DNA from: Cohaesibacter sp. ES.047
Lineage (GTDB): Bacteria; Pseudomonadota; Alphaproteobacteria; Rhizobiales; Cohaesibacteraceae
Direction: 5' to 3'
Assembly: GCF_900215505.1 (NCBI RefSeq)
Contig: NZ_LT907844.1
Coordinates: 3,054,001 to 3,118,000 of the forward strand
DNA length: 64,000 bases
The position numbers and the translations under genes are program-made. A model generated the notes under the pieces. That model ran no database searches. It worked only from the letters and a program-made list of their open reading frames with translations, and was not told where the DNA came from. Of the stretch, positions 9,131-17,733 are shown in pieces. How positions within the stretch are numbered: the first letter of the stretch is position 1; each line of letters starts with the position of its first letter.

Positions 9131-9973
9131 ATGTTCAATCGCTCACCTTCGTCATCTGACATCAAGGCCAAAGGAAAACGCAGCGAAACAATTGCCCGGT
9201 TCATGATCTTGTTTTCGATGGTGTGGTCAGCCCAGCCCGTTGCGGCATCCGAATTGTCCACTGAGACCGCCAAGCTCTATCAGGCAACCACGATCATCAC
9301 CGGCGAGACCAATCTCTCCGAACGCGCCCGCGGCATTCGCGAATGCTTCGAACTGGTGCTTTCCAAGGTTTCGGGGCGGCAACACCTGATGGCATTACCC
9401 GCCTTGATGGCTGCCCGAAAAGCCGCCAGCGATTATGTCGACCACTTCACCTATCTTGACCGCAAAAAGGGCATTCAGATTTCCGACGAACAGGGGACAC
9501 GAGATCGCTCTTTTCTCTTCACGGTGGCGTTTCGTCGGGATGATATTGATGCCTTGCTGGCAAGGGAAGGGGTTTCGCCTTGGCTCGCGGGGCGGCCCAC
9601 CATTGGCATCGATCTGACCATAAACGACGGTATGGAAACCTATCGCCTGACCCAGACATCGAAACGTGGGTGGGGACAGCGGGCCGTGATTGAAAGCCTT
9701 GAAGGGCGCACCGCCGTTTCTCTTCACCTGCCGTCCAGCAATGAAGCCGCTTCAGGCGCAAAGCCAGTCATGCTTACGGGCCGAATGGATGTCACGAAGC
9801 AAGGATACTGGTCATCCAGTTGGGCTTTGTTGCGCGATGGCGAACCCATGCCTCTGATGGCGGACAATCAAAAGGGGCTCATCAACTGGAGCGTTGACAT
9901 CGGCACCTTCGACAAGGTGCTGGCGGACGCGGTTTGGGCCAGCGTCGAGATGCTGTCCGCCGCGCCGGACTGA
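9131..9973 (+). CDS. DUF2066 domain protein with signal peptide
   Basis: A 280-residue protein. Its start at 9131 is set by GGAG at 9120-9123 and gives a basic N-terminus followed by a hydrophobic segment (IARFMILFSMVWSAQPVAAS), a likely signal peptide or anchor. The body (TAKLYQATTIITGETNLSERARGIRECFELVLSKVSGR) matches the DUF2066 family, predicted to be periplasmic and of unknown function. It follows the acyl-CoA dehydrogenase by 28 bp, but a metabolic link is not implied by the family. Confidence 0.75.
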   Translation: MFNRSPSSSDIKAKGKRSETIARFMILFSMVWSAQPVAASELSTETAKLYQATTIITGETNLSERARGIRECFELVLSKVSGRQHLMALPALMAARKAASDYVDHFTYLDRKKGIQISDEQGTRDRSFLFTVAFRRDDIDALLAREGVSPWLAGRPTIGIDLTINDGMETYRLTQTSKRGWGQRAVIESLEGRTAVSLHLPSSNEAASGAKPVMLTGRMDVTKQGYWSSSWALLRDGEPMPLMADNQKGLINWSVDIGTFDKVLADAVWASVEMLSAAPD

Positions 9974-10013
9974 TCAATTGAGGATCGACACAGTCCGGCG
10001 CGGCTTGTTTCTT
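9959..10013. terminator. terminator overlapping the DUF2066 stop codon
   Basis: Perfect 14-bp inverted repeat GCCGCGCCGGACTG (9959-9972) / CAGTCCGGCGCGGC (9991-10004), with an 18-base loop and a following TTGTTTCTT. The left arm contains the first bases of the DUF2066 stop codon (9971-9973). It sits between converging genes. Confidence 0.75.
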
Positions 10014-11481
10014 ACTGGCCTGCGGCCTTTTCAGAGCCCGTTAGCGCAACAAGATTGTCATTGTCGGGTTCTGCTTTCGGGGCCTCAGCATGTTTCATTT
10101 CCTGCCCGACGGTGACCAGCAGCAGCTTGGACGGATCAAGCAACCGCTTGGCAACCCGCTTGGCGTCTTCAAGCGTAATCGCCTCAATGTAGCTGTTGCG
10201 CTTGTCGAAATAGTCAATGTCGAGATCGCTATCCTGCAGTGCGACCAGTTGCCGGGAAATCTTGGACGAGCTGTCAAAGCGCAAGGGATAGTTGCCAATC
10301 AGGTATTTCTTGGCCGACTCCAACTCTTCCGCCGTCGGGCCTTCCTTGCCGAGACGGGCGATTTCCTGCTTTACCAGTTGCACGGCCTGTTCGGTGTTGT
10401 CCGCTCGGGTCTGCATGCCTCCGGCAAACAGGTTCAAGTGATCATAACCGGCCAGATAGCTAGAGACACCATAGGCGAGGCCGCGTTTTTCGCGAATCTC
10501 CTCATGCAGGCGAGACGAGAAGCTGCCACCACCCAGAATATGGTTGACCACATAGGCTGCATAGAAATCCTTGTCGTGGCGGTCAATGCCGGGGCCGGCA
10601 AAGCGGATCGAGGTTTGTGGTGCATCAAACGGGACGTGAATGGAGCCAGAGCGGGCAAGGGTCACATCTTCGATCGGCTTTAAGGAGCCACTGTCCGGCA
10701 GCGGAGCAAAGACCTCGTCCAGCAATCCTTTCAGGGTGTCAGCATCAATCGCTCCGACGACGCCAATGGTCAGGTCATCGCGGCTCATGATCGCCCAGTG
10801 CATGGATTTGATATCGTCGATCGTGACGTCGGAAAGGGATTCAACGGTTCCCTTCGACGGCCGACTGTAAGGATGACCGGGGTAGGCGGCCTCGCGGAAC
10901 TTCTCAGCCAGAATCGTATTCGGGTCACGTTCATTGCGTTTCACACCAGCGATCCAGGTTGCGCGCATGCGCTCAACCGGCGCCTTATCAAAGCGCGGGC
11001 TTTGCAGCGACTTTGCAAGAAGATCAAAGGCCATATCCTGATTGGGGCTCAAGGTGCGCAAGGAGCCGTAGAATCGGTCCTTTGAGGCATCAAAGCTGAG
11101 CTTGATGGCGTTTTCTTCAAGAGCTGTCTGGAAGGCGACGCTGTCGAGGTCTCCCGCGCCTTCGTCAAGAAGGCTGGTCAACAGCGTTGCCGTGCCTTCC
11201 TTGCCTTTCGGATCCTGTGCCGTGCCGCCGGAGAAGGAAAAGTCCATCGCGATGATCGGCACCGTGTGATCTTCTACCAGCCAGGCGACCACGCCCTTGT
11301 CGCTGACAACGCGTTTCACCTCGGTGGCTTGTGCCAGTGACCAGCTGAGCAGCAGTATCAGGCAGCCAAGGCTGGCCATGATGAAGACGCGATGGGCGGC
11401 TTGCTGTCTGGATGCCACCGCAGCCTTGGCACGCGAGGTGCGATGAGGGCGGGAAGCAAGTTTCGAATGTCTCTTAATCAT
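10012..11481 (-). CDS. M16-family peptidase-like protein, non-catalytic partner
   Basis: A 489-residue protein with an N-terminal membrane or signal segment (VFIMASLGCLILLLSWSLAQA) and the M16 fold (AMDFSFSGGTAQDPKGKEGTATLLTSLLDEGAG; later HHILGGGSFSSRLHEEIREKRGLAYGVSS, with the family's R..Y pair). The zinc motif HxxEH expected after GTA is replaced by LLTSLLDEG, so it should not be catalytic. Proteins like this pair with an active M16 subunit, which is encoded directly upstream (11498-13162, 16-bp gap). It probably acts in a periplasmic heterodimer that degrades peptides. Confidence 0.85.
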   Translation of the reverse strand: MIKRHSKLASRPHRTSRAKAAVASRQQAAHRVFIMASLGCLILLLSWSLAQATEVKRVVSDKGVVAWLVEDHTVPIIAMDFSFSGGTAQDPKGKEGTATLLTSLLDEGAGDLDSVAFQTALEENAIKLSFDASKDRFYGSLRTLSPNQDMAFDLLAKSLQSPRFDKAPVERMRATWIAGVKRNERDPNTILAEKFREAAYPGHPYSRPSKGTVESLSDVTIDDIKSMHWAIMSRDDLTIGVVGAIDADTLKGLLDEVFAPLPDSGSLKPIEDVTLARSGSIHVPFDAPQTSIRFAGPGIDRHDKDFYAAYVVNHILGGGSFSSRLHEEIREKRGLAYGVSSYLAGYDHLNLFAGGMQTRADNTEQAVQLVKQEIARLGKEGPTAEELESAKKYLIGNYPLRFDSSSKISRQLVALQDSDLDIDYFDKRNSYIEAITLEDAKRVAKRLLDPSKLLLVTVGQEMKHAEAPKAEPDNDNLVALTGSEKAAGQ

Positions 11482-11497
11482 CGGTTGCCCTGTCCTT

Positions 11498-13162
11498 CTA
11501 CTCTGCTTGTTCTGCTTTTGGGCCGGCTTTGCTTGCGGCCTCAGGCTGCGTCTGGTCGGATGTGTCTGGTTTGGGCTTGGGATGCCCGACCGGCCGCGAC
11601 TTCGGATTGGGTACTTTGACCGACGCCCGCGGCGCTTCCTTCGGCTTGCCCATATCGCGCGCCTTCGGCATAGGTGATGCAGCGGCGACCTTCGTTTCCG
11701 GCGGCAGCAGATAGCCGGTCACGGAGCGATGTTCCTGCAGATAGGTTCTTGCGGCACCGACAACATCCTCTGCCGTCACCTTGGCAAGGCGGTCTGGCCA
11801 GCTCTTGATGTCTTCAAGGCTGGAGCCGGTTGTCAGGTTGGAGCCGACGATCCGCGCAAGGGCTGCCTGATTGTCTTGAGCATAGAAGGTCTCGCTCAGA
11901 AGGGAGCGTTTGGCCCGCTCCATCTCTTCCTTGGTAACGCCTTCGGTCACCAGACGGTTGATCTCTGCCTTGATTCCTGCAAGCACGTCGTCAACCGTAT
12001 GGTTGGCCGAGGGCGTGCCATAGAAGATCATGCGTGTGTCGTTCAGCCCGCCGCTTTGATAATAGGCCCCGGCGGAGGCCGCGACACCATCCTTGACCAC
12101 CAGCGATTGGTAAAGCCGGGAATTGGTACCCGACCCCATGATGTAGCCCAACAGATCCAGCGCCGATGATTCGCCCGCTTTGGCCGTGGTCTCAGACGGG
12201 GTCATGTAACTGCGGCGGACACTTGGTTGGCGCACACGTTCATTGCGAAGCACCAAGGAGCGCGCCGTGAGTTGAGGCGGCTCGACAGCGCGCACGCGCT
12301 CACCCGGCTCGGCTCGGCGCTTGACCTGGCCATAAGTTTGCTTGGCAAGGCTGCGCACCTCCTTCTCGGTCACGTCGCCAGCAACCACTAGAATTGCATT
12401 GTTGGGCGTGTAGTAAAGATTATAGAAGTCGAGGGCTTTCTTGCGATCAAGCTGCTCCATCTCGTGCTCCCAGCCGATAACCGGAACGCCGTAGGGATTG
12501 TTGCGATAAAGAGCAGCGCTCAAAGCTTCGCTCAACTGGGCAGAGGGATTGTTGTCAATGCGCATCGCGCGCTCTTCCAGAATCACCTTGCGCTCGGGCT
12601 GAACCTGATCTTCTCTCAGTTCCAGATTGGCCATCCGGTCCGCTTCCATCTCCATCACCAGCCCTAGATGCTGCTTGGCAACGCGTTGGAAATAGGCCGT
12701 ATAGTCATGACCGGTGAAGGCATTTTCCTCACCGCCGATAGAAGCGACGATTTTGGAGAATTCTCCGTCTGGATGGTCCGGTGTGCCCTTGAACATCAGA
12801 TGTTCAAGAAAATGGGCAATGCCGGATTCGCCGCGTTTTTCATCAGCGCCCCCGACCTTATACCAGACCATGTGCGTGACGACCGGAGCCCGGTGGTCTG
12901 GAATGACAACGACCTGAAGCCCGTTGTCGAGAGTAAAGGAAGAGAAGTTACTGCCAAAGTCCGGAAGTTCGGACAGAGATGAGCCGATCAACTGGCTGAC
13001 CGTGTTGCTTCCCGCAATGGGCTGCACGGCGGTTTCGGAAGCGATCGGCGGAGCGTTCGTTTCTTGAGACGCTGCGAGCGCCAGAGGCGCTCCACTCATA
13101 AGACTGCCGGTCATCAACAGAAGTGTCGCGGTCAATTTGCGCGAATGGGCTCTTGCGGGCAT
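11498..13162 (-). CDS. M16 zinc peptidase, catalytic subunit
   Basis: A 554-residue protein with a signal peptide (KLTATLLLMTGSLMSGAPLALAASQ). The inverse zinc motif HFLEH occurs in GIAHFLEHLMFKGT, with the distal Glu ligand expected in the segment after DRMANLELRED. The C-terminal M16 domain carries the SRLYQSLVVKDGVAASAG region. The C-terminal ~60 residues are a proline/lysine-rich tail (KAPRASVKVPNPKSRP type) of low complexity. It cleaves peptides in the periplasm, probably together with the inactive partner encoded 16 bp downstream. Confidence 0.88.
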   Translation of the reverse strand: MPARAHSRKLTATLLLMTGSLMSGAPLALAASQETNAPPIASETAVQPIAGSNTVSQLIGSSLSELPDFGSNFSSFTLDNGLQVVVIPDHRAPVVTHMVWYKVGGADEKRGESGIAHFLEHLMFKGTPDHPDGEFSKIVASIGGEENAFTGHDYTAYFQRVAKQHLGLVMEMEADRMANLELREDQVQPERKVILEERAMRIDNNPSAQLSEALSAALYRNNPYGVPVIGWEHEMEQLDRKKALDFYNLYYTPNNAILVVAGDVTEKEVRSLAKQTYGQVKRRAEPGERVRAVEPPQLTARSLVLRNERVRQPSVRRSYMTPSETTAKAGESSALDLLGYIMGSGTNSRLYQSLVVKDGVAASAGAYYQSGGLNDTRMIFYGTPSANHTVDDVLAGIKAEINRLVTEGVTKEEMERAKRSLLSETFYAQDNQAALARIVGSNLTTGSSLEDIKSWPDRLAKVTAEDVVGAARTYLQEHRSVTGYLLPPETKVAAASPMPKARDMGKPKEAPRASVKVPNPKSRPVGHPKPKPDTSDQTQPEAASKAGPKAEQAE

Positions 13163-13371
13163 TCATCTCTCCAAATTAAGCAGCATGAGGATCTCTCAGC
13201 GTCGGGCGGGCGCATCGCTCGTCCCGACCATTCATCCCTCAGGTACGTGTCAGATGCGGCAAAGCTGTGGCAGCTCTTCCATAAGTAAGAAGCAAACTGA
13301 CCATACCCAAATGAAAACTTCGTAAGACTTTACCCCGAACCTGCAGATAAATGGCCAGACAGACCTGCGGC

Positions 13372-14385
13372 ACTAGTTGTTTGATCCCATGCTTTGATGG
13401 TGCACCTTTCTCATTTGAATGGAGGGAAGCACTATGGGCCAAGTTCTACACGGCAGCGCCACGACGACAGAGGCAGTCCGTCGAGCAATACAAAATAGTC
13501 AAGAGAGCCTGAGAGTGCTTTCCAAGCGATACGGCATCAATCAGAAAACGGTCGTCAAGTGGAAGACGCGCACCTCACAAGCGGACTTAAGAACCGGACC
13601 GAAGGAGCCACGTTCGACTGTGCTTTCGCGGCAAGAAGAAGCGACCATTGTCGCCTTCCGCAGGCATACCTTGTTGCCTCTCGACGACTGCCTTTATGCA
13701 CTCCAGCCGACAATCCCGCATCTGACGCGCTCTTCACTGCACAGATGCCTGCAACGACACGGAGTTTCGCGACTACCGAGTGTCGAAGGCGACAAGCAGC
13801 CAAAGAAGCGTTTCAAGAGCTATCCGATCGGCTATTTCCATATCGATATTGCCCAGGTACAGACAGCTGAAGGCAAGCTCTATCTCTTTGTGGCTATTGA
13901 CCGGACTTCCAAGTATGCCTTCGTTGAACTCTATACCAAGGCAGGAAAGATGAATGCTGCACAGTTCCTGCGCAATCTGGTCGCCACTGTGCCCTATACC
14001 ATCCATACTGTTCTGACCGACAATGGCATCCAGTTCACCAATCGGTCTCGCGATCTCCATGAGTTCCAGCACATCTTTGACCGGGTCTGCACTGGAAACG
14101 GCATTGAACACCGCCTGACAAAAGTGAAGCACCCATGGACCAACGGTCAGGTCGAGAGGATGAACCGGACTATTAAGGATGCCACCGTCAAACGGTTCCA
14201 TTACGACGATCACGAGCAACTCCAGAAGCATCTGGCTGTTTTCATAGATGCCTACAACTTCGCTAGACGATTGAAGACGCTAAGGGGCCTGACCCCATAC
14301 GAATTTATCTGCAAAAAGTGGACAGAGGATCCGGAAAGATTCAAAATGAATCCGATCCATCAAATCCCGGGACCGAACAACTAGT
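13372..14385 (+). mobile_element. IS481-family insertion sequence, copy 1 (intact, with target duplication)
   Basis: The element itself spans 13378-14379 (1002 bp). Its ends are imperfect inverted repeats: TGTTTGATCCC... on the left and, read inward from the right, TGTTCGGTCCC..., with both again sharing TTTGATGG further in. It is flanked by the 6-bp direct repeat ACTAGT (13372-13377 and 14380-14385), matching the NCTAGN target preference known for IS481. A second copy of exactly the same length lies inverted at 55021-56022. The intact TSD indicates simple insertion without later rearrangement at this site. Confidence 0.92.
13434..14384 (+). CDS. IS481-family DDE transposase, copy 1
   Basis: A 316-residue protein with an N-terminal helix-turn-helix (AVRRAIQNSQESLRVLSKRYGINQKTVVKWK) and an rve/DDE core: first Asp in YFHIDIAQV, second in VLTDNGIQFT, Glu in GQVERMNRTIKDA. 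The start is the ATG at 13434 behind GGAGGGA; a frame from 13419 would begin inside this ribosome-binding site. The stop codon TAG (14382-14384) lies outside the element, within the duplicated target ACTAGT, so the transposase frame is closed by host DNA. The protein is identical to copy 2 except for the final residue, whose codon spans the insertion boundary. Confidence 0.93.
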   Translation: MGQVLHGSATTTEAVRRAIQNSQESLRVLSKRYGINQKTVVKWKTRTSQADLRTGPKEPRSTVLSRQEEATIVAFRRHTLLPLDDCLYALQPTIPHLTRSSLHRCLQRHGVSRLPSVEGDKQPKKRFKSYPIGYFHIDIAQVQTAEGKLYLFVAIDRTSKYAFVELYTKAGKMNAAQFLRNLVATVPYTIHTVLTDNGIQFTNRSRDLHEFQHIFDRVCTGNGIEHRLTKVKHPWTNGQVERMNRTIKDATVKRFHYDDHEQLQKHLAVFIDAYNFARRLKTLRGLTPYEFICKKWTEDPERFKMNPIHQIPGPNN

Positions 14386-14690
14386 GTCTTCGCGGTGTCT
14401 TGGTGAGACGTGCGTTGAGTCGAGGAATCAGGTTGCGATGAACGTGATGTAATCGATTTATAACTAAAGTAAAGACAGAGAGCGCTCTGGGACCCGGCCA
14501 GTTGGCCGAAATCCCGGCCTTGAAACTCCCTGTTGCGTGATTCTTTTGACGATATCTCAGGATTTCCACCTAATTTATGTGGGCTTATTGCACAGCCGCA
14601 TTCGCAATTGGGCGAAGATTGTTTGCTATTTTTGTCTAAAACAAAGAAAAATACATATATAACAATGAACTAAGGTAGGGGGGAGTTATC
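14386..14690. other. intergenic region between IS481 copy 1 and the atp promoter
   Basis: About 300 bp with no convincing coding frame. It becomes AT-rich towards 14630-14670, just ahead of the atp promoter. No RNA gene was recognised. Confidence 0.5.
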
Positions 14691-14719
14691 TTGACACCCC
14701 ACGGCCCCGCGATTATGGT
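14691..14719 (+). promoter_or_regulatory. sigma70-type promoter of the F0 ATP synthase operon
   Basis: TTGACA at 14691-14696 and TATGGT at 14714-14719, separated by exactly 17 bp. The predicted start is near 14726, about 30 bp before the atpI ATG. This is the best promoter match in the window. Confidence 0.75.
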
Positions 14720-14754
14720 GCGCCCGTCTTGAACTACTGCGGGATGGCATCGGA

Positions 14755-15117
14755 ATGGAAGGCAACAAAGACGCTGAAAATTCGGAGCGATCCACCGGAG
14801 GTCAGGACAACGGAAAGCTAGATACACGTCTCGAACAACTCAATGCCCAACTCTCGACACTCCGTTCGCAGGAGGACGCCGAGCAAAGGCAGCAGGCGCA
14901 GAGACAAAGCAACAGCTCCGGGTTCGCATTGGCCTGGCGTTTGGGTGCAGAGTTCATCGCGGGAGTGCTCGTTGGCGGTGTTATCGGCTATCTGATTGAT
15001 ATGTGGCTTGGCTGGTCGCCTTGGGGATTGATCATTTTCCTTCTTCTCGGCTTCGTGGCAGGCATGCTAAACATGCTTCGTGCTGCGGGTAAATTACCTC
15101 CTCCGGGAGGGGCATGA
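14755..15117 (+). CDS. atpI: F0F1 ATP synthase assembly protein AtpI
   Basis: A 120-residue protein. The N-terminal ~55 residues are hydrophilic and Gln-rich; then come two membrane helices (AWRLGAEFIAGVLVGGVIGYLIDMWLG and WGLIIFLLLGFVAGMLNMLRA). It belongs to the AtpI/AtpZ family, thought to help c-ring assembly or Mg2+ handling. It is first in the F0 operon behind a strong promoter. Its hydrophilic N-terminus is longer than that of enterobacterial AtpI, as is common in alphaproteobacteria. Confidence 0.9.
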   Translation: MEGNKDAENSERSTGGQDNGKLDTRLEQLNAQLSTLRSQEDAEQRQQAQRQSNSSGFALAWRLGAEFIAGVLVGGVIGYLIDMWLGWSPWGLIIFLLLGFVAGMLNMLRAAGKLPPPGGA

Positions 15118-15236
15118 TTGGTGCAGCAAGTTAATCGGATAGGCACCCCCTTTTAGGGATCTGTCCAAAAATGATAAGTGATCGGACTGTCATGGGGCAG
15201 ATCCGAAAAGCAACAGATTGAAAGAGGGCAGGCGAC

Positions 15237-15989
15237 GTGGCCAACGATCCGATTCATCAGTTCCAGATTCAGAAATTCTTCTCTCTGGGTGAAGTCGGTG
15301 GCGTTGAGTTCGCAATGACGAACTCCGCACTATTCATGATCGCAATTGTTTTGACGATCTCCGCCTTTCTGATCCTGTCCACGTCTGGTCGCGGCCTTGT
15401 GCCGACCCGTTGGCAGTCCATGGCCGAGCTCATGTATGAGTTGGTAGCCAGTACATTACGAAACACAGCCGGGACCGAAGGGATGAAGTTCTTCCCCTTT
15501 GTCTTCTCGCTGTTCGCGTTCGTTCTGTTTGCCAATCTGATTGGCCTCATGCCTTATTTCTTCACCGTGACGAGCCACCTTGTGGTGACCGGTGCTCTTG
15601 CGCTTTTGGTGATCTCCGTTGTGATAATCTACGGTTTCATGCGCAATGGCTTCGGCTTCCTCAAGCTGTTCGTGCCGTCCGGTCTGCCGGTTGCTCTTGC
15701 GCCCTTTATCGCTCTCATTGAAGTTCTGTCATTCCTGTCTCGTCCGGTCAGCCTCTCTTTGCGTCTGTTCGGTAACATGCTTGCAGGCCACATCGTGCTC
15801 AAGGTTTTTGCCGGTTTTGTGGTCTCGCTGTCTGCGGCAGGTGCACTGGGTTGGTTCGCGGCATTGTTCCCGTTCGCCCTTACGGTTGCATTGACAGCTC
15901 TGGAATTCCTGGTTGCAGTCCTGCAGGCATATGTGTTTACGATCCTGACCTGCGTATATCTTAATGATGCGATCCACCCGTCTCACTAA
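15237..15989 (+). CDS. atpB: ATP synthase subunit a
   Basis: A 250-residue polytopic membrane protein with a GTG start (GTGGCCAACGATCCG). The conserved subunit-a helix contains the essential Arg ([19 protein letters not shown]) and the C-terminal helix follows ([24 protein letters not shown]). It forms the proton half-channels against the c-ring. It lies 119 bp after atpI and 96 bp before atpE. Confidence 0.97.
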   Translation: MANDPIHQFQIQKFFSLGEVGGVEFAMTNSALFMIAIVLTISAFLILSTSGRGLVPTRWQSMAELMYELVASTLRNTAGTEGMKFFPFVFSLFAFVLFANLIGLMPYFFTVTSHLVVTGALALLVISVVIIYGFMRNGFGFLKLFVPSGLPVALAPFIALIEVLSFLSRPVSLSLRLFGNMLAGHIVLKVFAGFVVSLSAAGALGWFAALFPFALTVALTALEFLVAVLQAYVFTILTCVYLNDAIHPSH

Positions 15990-16085
15990 GGCGAAGCAAC
16001 CAGGTCCGTGTGGAACAGTTTCGAACCAACATACAAACAATCTCAAACTCGAATTCTCGAATTGACGTAAATAGGAGAGATCACA

Positions 16086-16313
16086 ATGGAAGCTGAAGCA
16101 GCAAAGCTGATTGGTGCTGGTATCGCATGTGTCGGTATGGGTGGCGCCGGTATCGGTGTTGGGACCATCTTCGGGAACTATCTGAGCGGCGCTCTGCGTA
16201 ACCCGTCCGCCGCACCTGCACAGTTCACCAACGCCCTGATTGGTGCCGCTCTTGCAGAAGGTCTTGGCATCTTCTCGCTCGTTATCGCACTTGTGCTCAT
16301 CTTCGTTGCTTAA
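16086..16313 (+). CDS. atpE: ATP synthase subunit c
   Basis: A 75-residue hairpin of two membrane helices with the polar loop RNPSAAP and the proton-carrying Glu in helix 2 ([12 protein letters not shown]). GGAGAG lies just before the ATG. Oligomers make the rotor ring. A Gly-rich first helix ([17 protein letters not shown]) is typical. Confidence 0.98.
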   Translation: MEAEAAKLIGAGIACVGMGGAGIGVGTIFGNYLSGALRNPSAAPAQFTNALIGAALAEGLGIFSLVIALVLIFVA

Positions 16314-16487
16314 TTTCACTTCTCGAGATTAGGCAAGACAGAAGAATCAAATGACGTCAGAAGCCGTCTCGGCTTGCATCAGTCGTCAAGAGACACACGT
16401 CTCCTGACGCAGGATGCCAATCGATGACAGCTCGTAAGTCCGGGATCTGATCTCACGGCGGCTCTGGCTTTTGACTGGGAGACAAGG

Positions 16488-17069
16488 ATGGCTGAGCACG
16501 AGACCACTGCAGCAACGGGTCCTCTGGCAGCAAACACGCATGGTGCCACTGAGCAAGTGGATATTGGCGAACATAGTGCGGCTTTTCCTCCATTCGATGC
16601 GACCACGTATGGGTCGCAGCTTCTGTGGTTGGCCATCACCTTTGGACTTCTCTACTATCTGATGTCCAAGATGGCGCTGCCGCGCATCGCCAACATTCTG
16701 GAAGTTCGGCGTGATCGGATCGCAAGTGATCTGGGTGAAGCCGAACGCTTGAAACGGGAAACGGACGAAGCGATTGCGTCGTACGAAGAATCGCTTGCTC
16801 AAGCGCGCCAGAAAGCCCATGCCATTGCTCATACAGCACGCGAGGAGGCCAAAGCCCACAGCGATGCTGAGTTGAAAAAGGTTGAAGCGAGCATCGCAAA
16901 ACAGCTTTCTGAGGCAGATGAGACGATCTCTTCTGTCAAGCAAGAGGCGATGAGCGAAGTGGATGCAATCGCCCAGAGCACGACCGAAGCCGTTCTGGAA
17001 GCCATCATGGGATCCAGCGTCGGCAAGCGTGAAATCAATTCGGCCATCAAGGCCGCCAAGGCAAACTGA
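16488..17069 (+). CDS. atpF2: ATP synthase subunit b'
   Basis: A 193-residue protein with a 50-residue N-terminal extension (MAEHETTAATGPLAANTHG...), one membrane helix (LLWLAITFGLLYYLMSKMALPRI) and a long charged coiled coil. It forms the peripheral stalk as a heterodimer with subunit b. A divergent b' gene placed before atpF is the standard arrangement in photosynthetic and other alphaproteobacteria. It follows atpE after a 174-bp gap without recognisable features and precedes atpF by 11 bp. Confidence 0.93.
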   Translation: MAEHETTAATGPLAANTHGATEQVDIGEHSAAFPPFDATTYGSQLLWLAITFGLLYYLMSKMALPRIANILEVRRDRIASDLGEAERLKRETDEAIASYEESLAQARQKAHAIAHTAREEAKAHSDAELKKVEASIAKQLSEADETISSVKQEAMSEVDAIAQSTTEAVLEAIMGSSVGKREINSAIKAAKAN

Positions 17070-17080
17070 GGAGGGACCTG

Positions 17081-17563
17081 ATGGGTGACGCAACTTTATG
17101 GGCCTTCATTGCACTGGTGGTCTTTCTTGGCATCGTGATCAAGATGGGGGGGCCCTCCATGATCACCTCGAGCCTCGACAAACGCGCCAAGCTGATTGAG
17201 GATGAACTCGATCAGGCTCGTCGCCTGCGCGAAGAAGCCCAAGCTTTGCTGGCAGAATATCAGCGCAAGGCCCGCGAAGCCGAAGGCGAAGCGGAAGAGA
17301 TCATCACGCTGGCCAAACGCGAAGCCGAAGCCATGGAAAAGGACGCTAAGGCCAAGATTTCCGAATATGTGGCCCGTCGCACCAAGCAGGCTGAGGAAAA
17401 GATTGCTCAGGCCGAAGTTCAGGCAATCGCTGACGTTAAGGGCGCGGCAACGGATCTGGCCATCAAGGCATCCGAACGGATCCTTGCAAAAAAGATGGAA
17501 GGGCAGACCGGTTCAGACCTCGTGCAGACATCTATTGCCGAGGTTGGTACCAAGCTCAACTGA
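17081..17563 (+). CDS. atpF: ATP synthase subunit b
   Basis: A 160-residue protein with an N-terminal membrane helix (LWAFIALVVFLGIVIKMG) followed by an uninterrupted Glu/Lys/Ala coiled coil (DELDQARRLREEAQALLAEYQRKAREAEGE). It is the second peripheral-stalk subunit. It is the last gene of this operon; F1 genes are absent from the window, as expected where F0 and F1 are encoded separately. Confidence 0.95.
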   Translation: MGDATLWAFIALVVFLGIVIKMGGPSMITSSLDKRAKLIEDELDQARRLREEAQALLAEYQRKAREAEGEAEEIITLAKREAEAMEKDAKAKISEYVARRTKQAEEKIAQAEVQAIADVKGAATDLAIKASERILAKKMEGQTGSDLVQTSIAEVGTKLN

Positions 17564-17600
17564 TTCTGACTACGCAACCACGCGATGATAAGAGATTTCA

Positions 17601-17630
17601 AAAGCCGAGGCCTAAGTGCCTCGGCTTTTT
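17601..17630 (+). terminator. terminator of the F0 operon
   Basis: Perfect stem AAAGCCGAGGC (17601-17611) / GCCTCGGCTTT (17618-17628), loop CTAAGT, running into a T-tract (TTTTTCTTT). Confidence 0.92.
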
Positions 17631-17733
17631 CTTTGCGCCCTTCACAACACTGACACAACTTATGGGCTTGCTCATACATCTATTGCGTGTATGGTGGCGT
17701 ATGAAAGATAATCGTGGGGTTAGGGAGGGAGCA

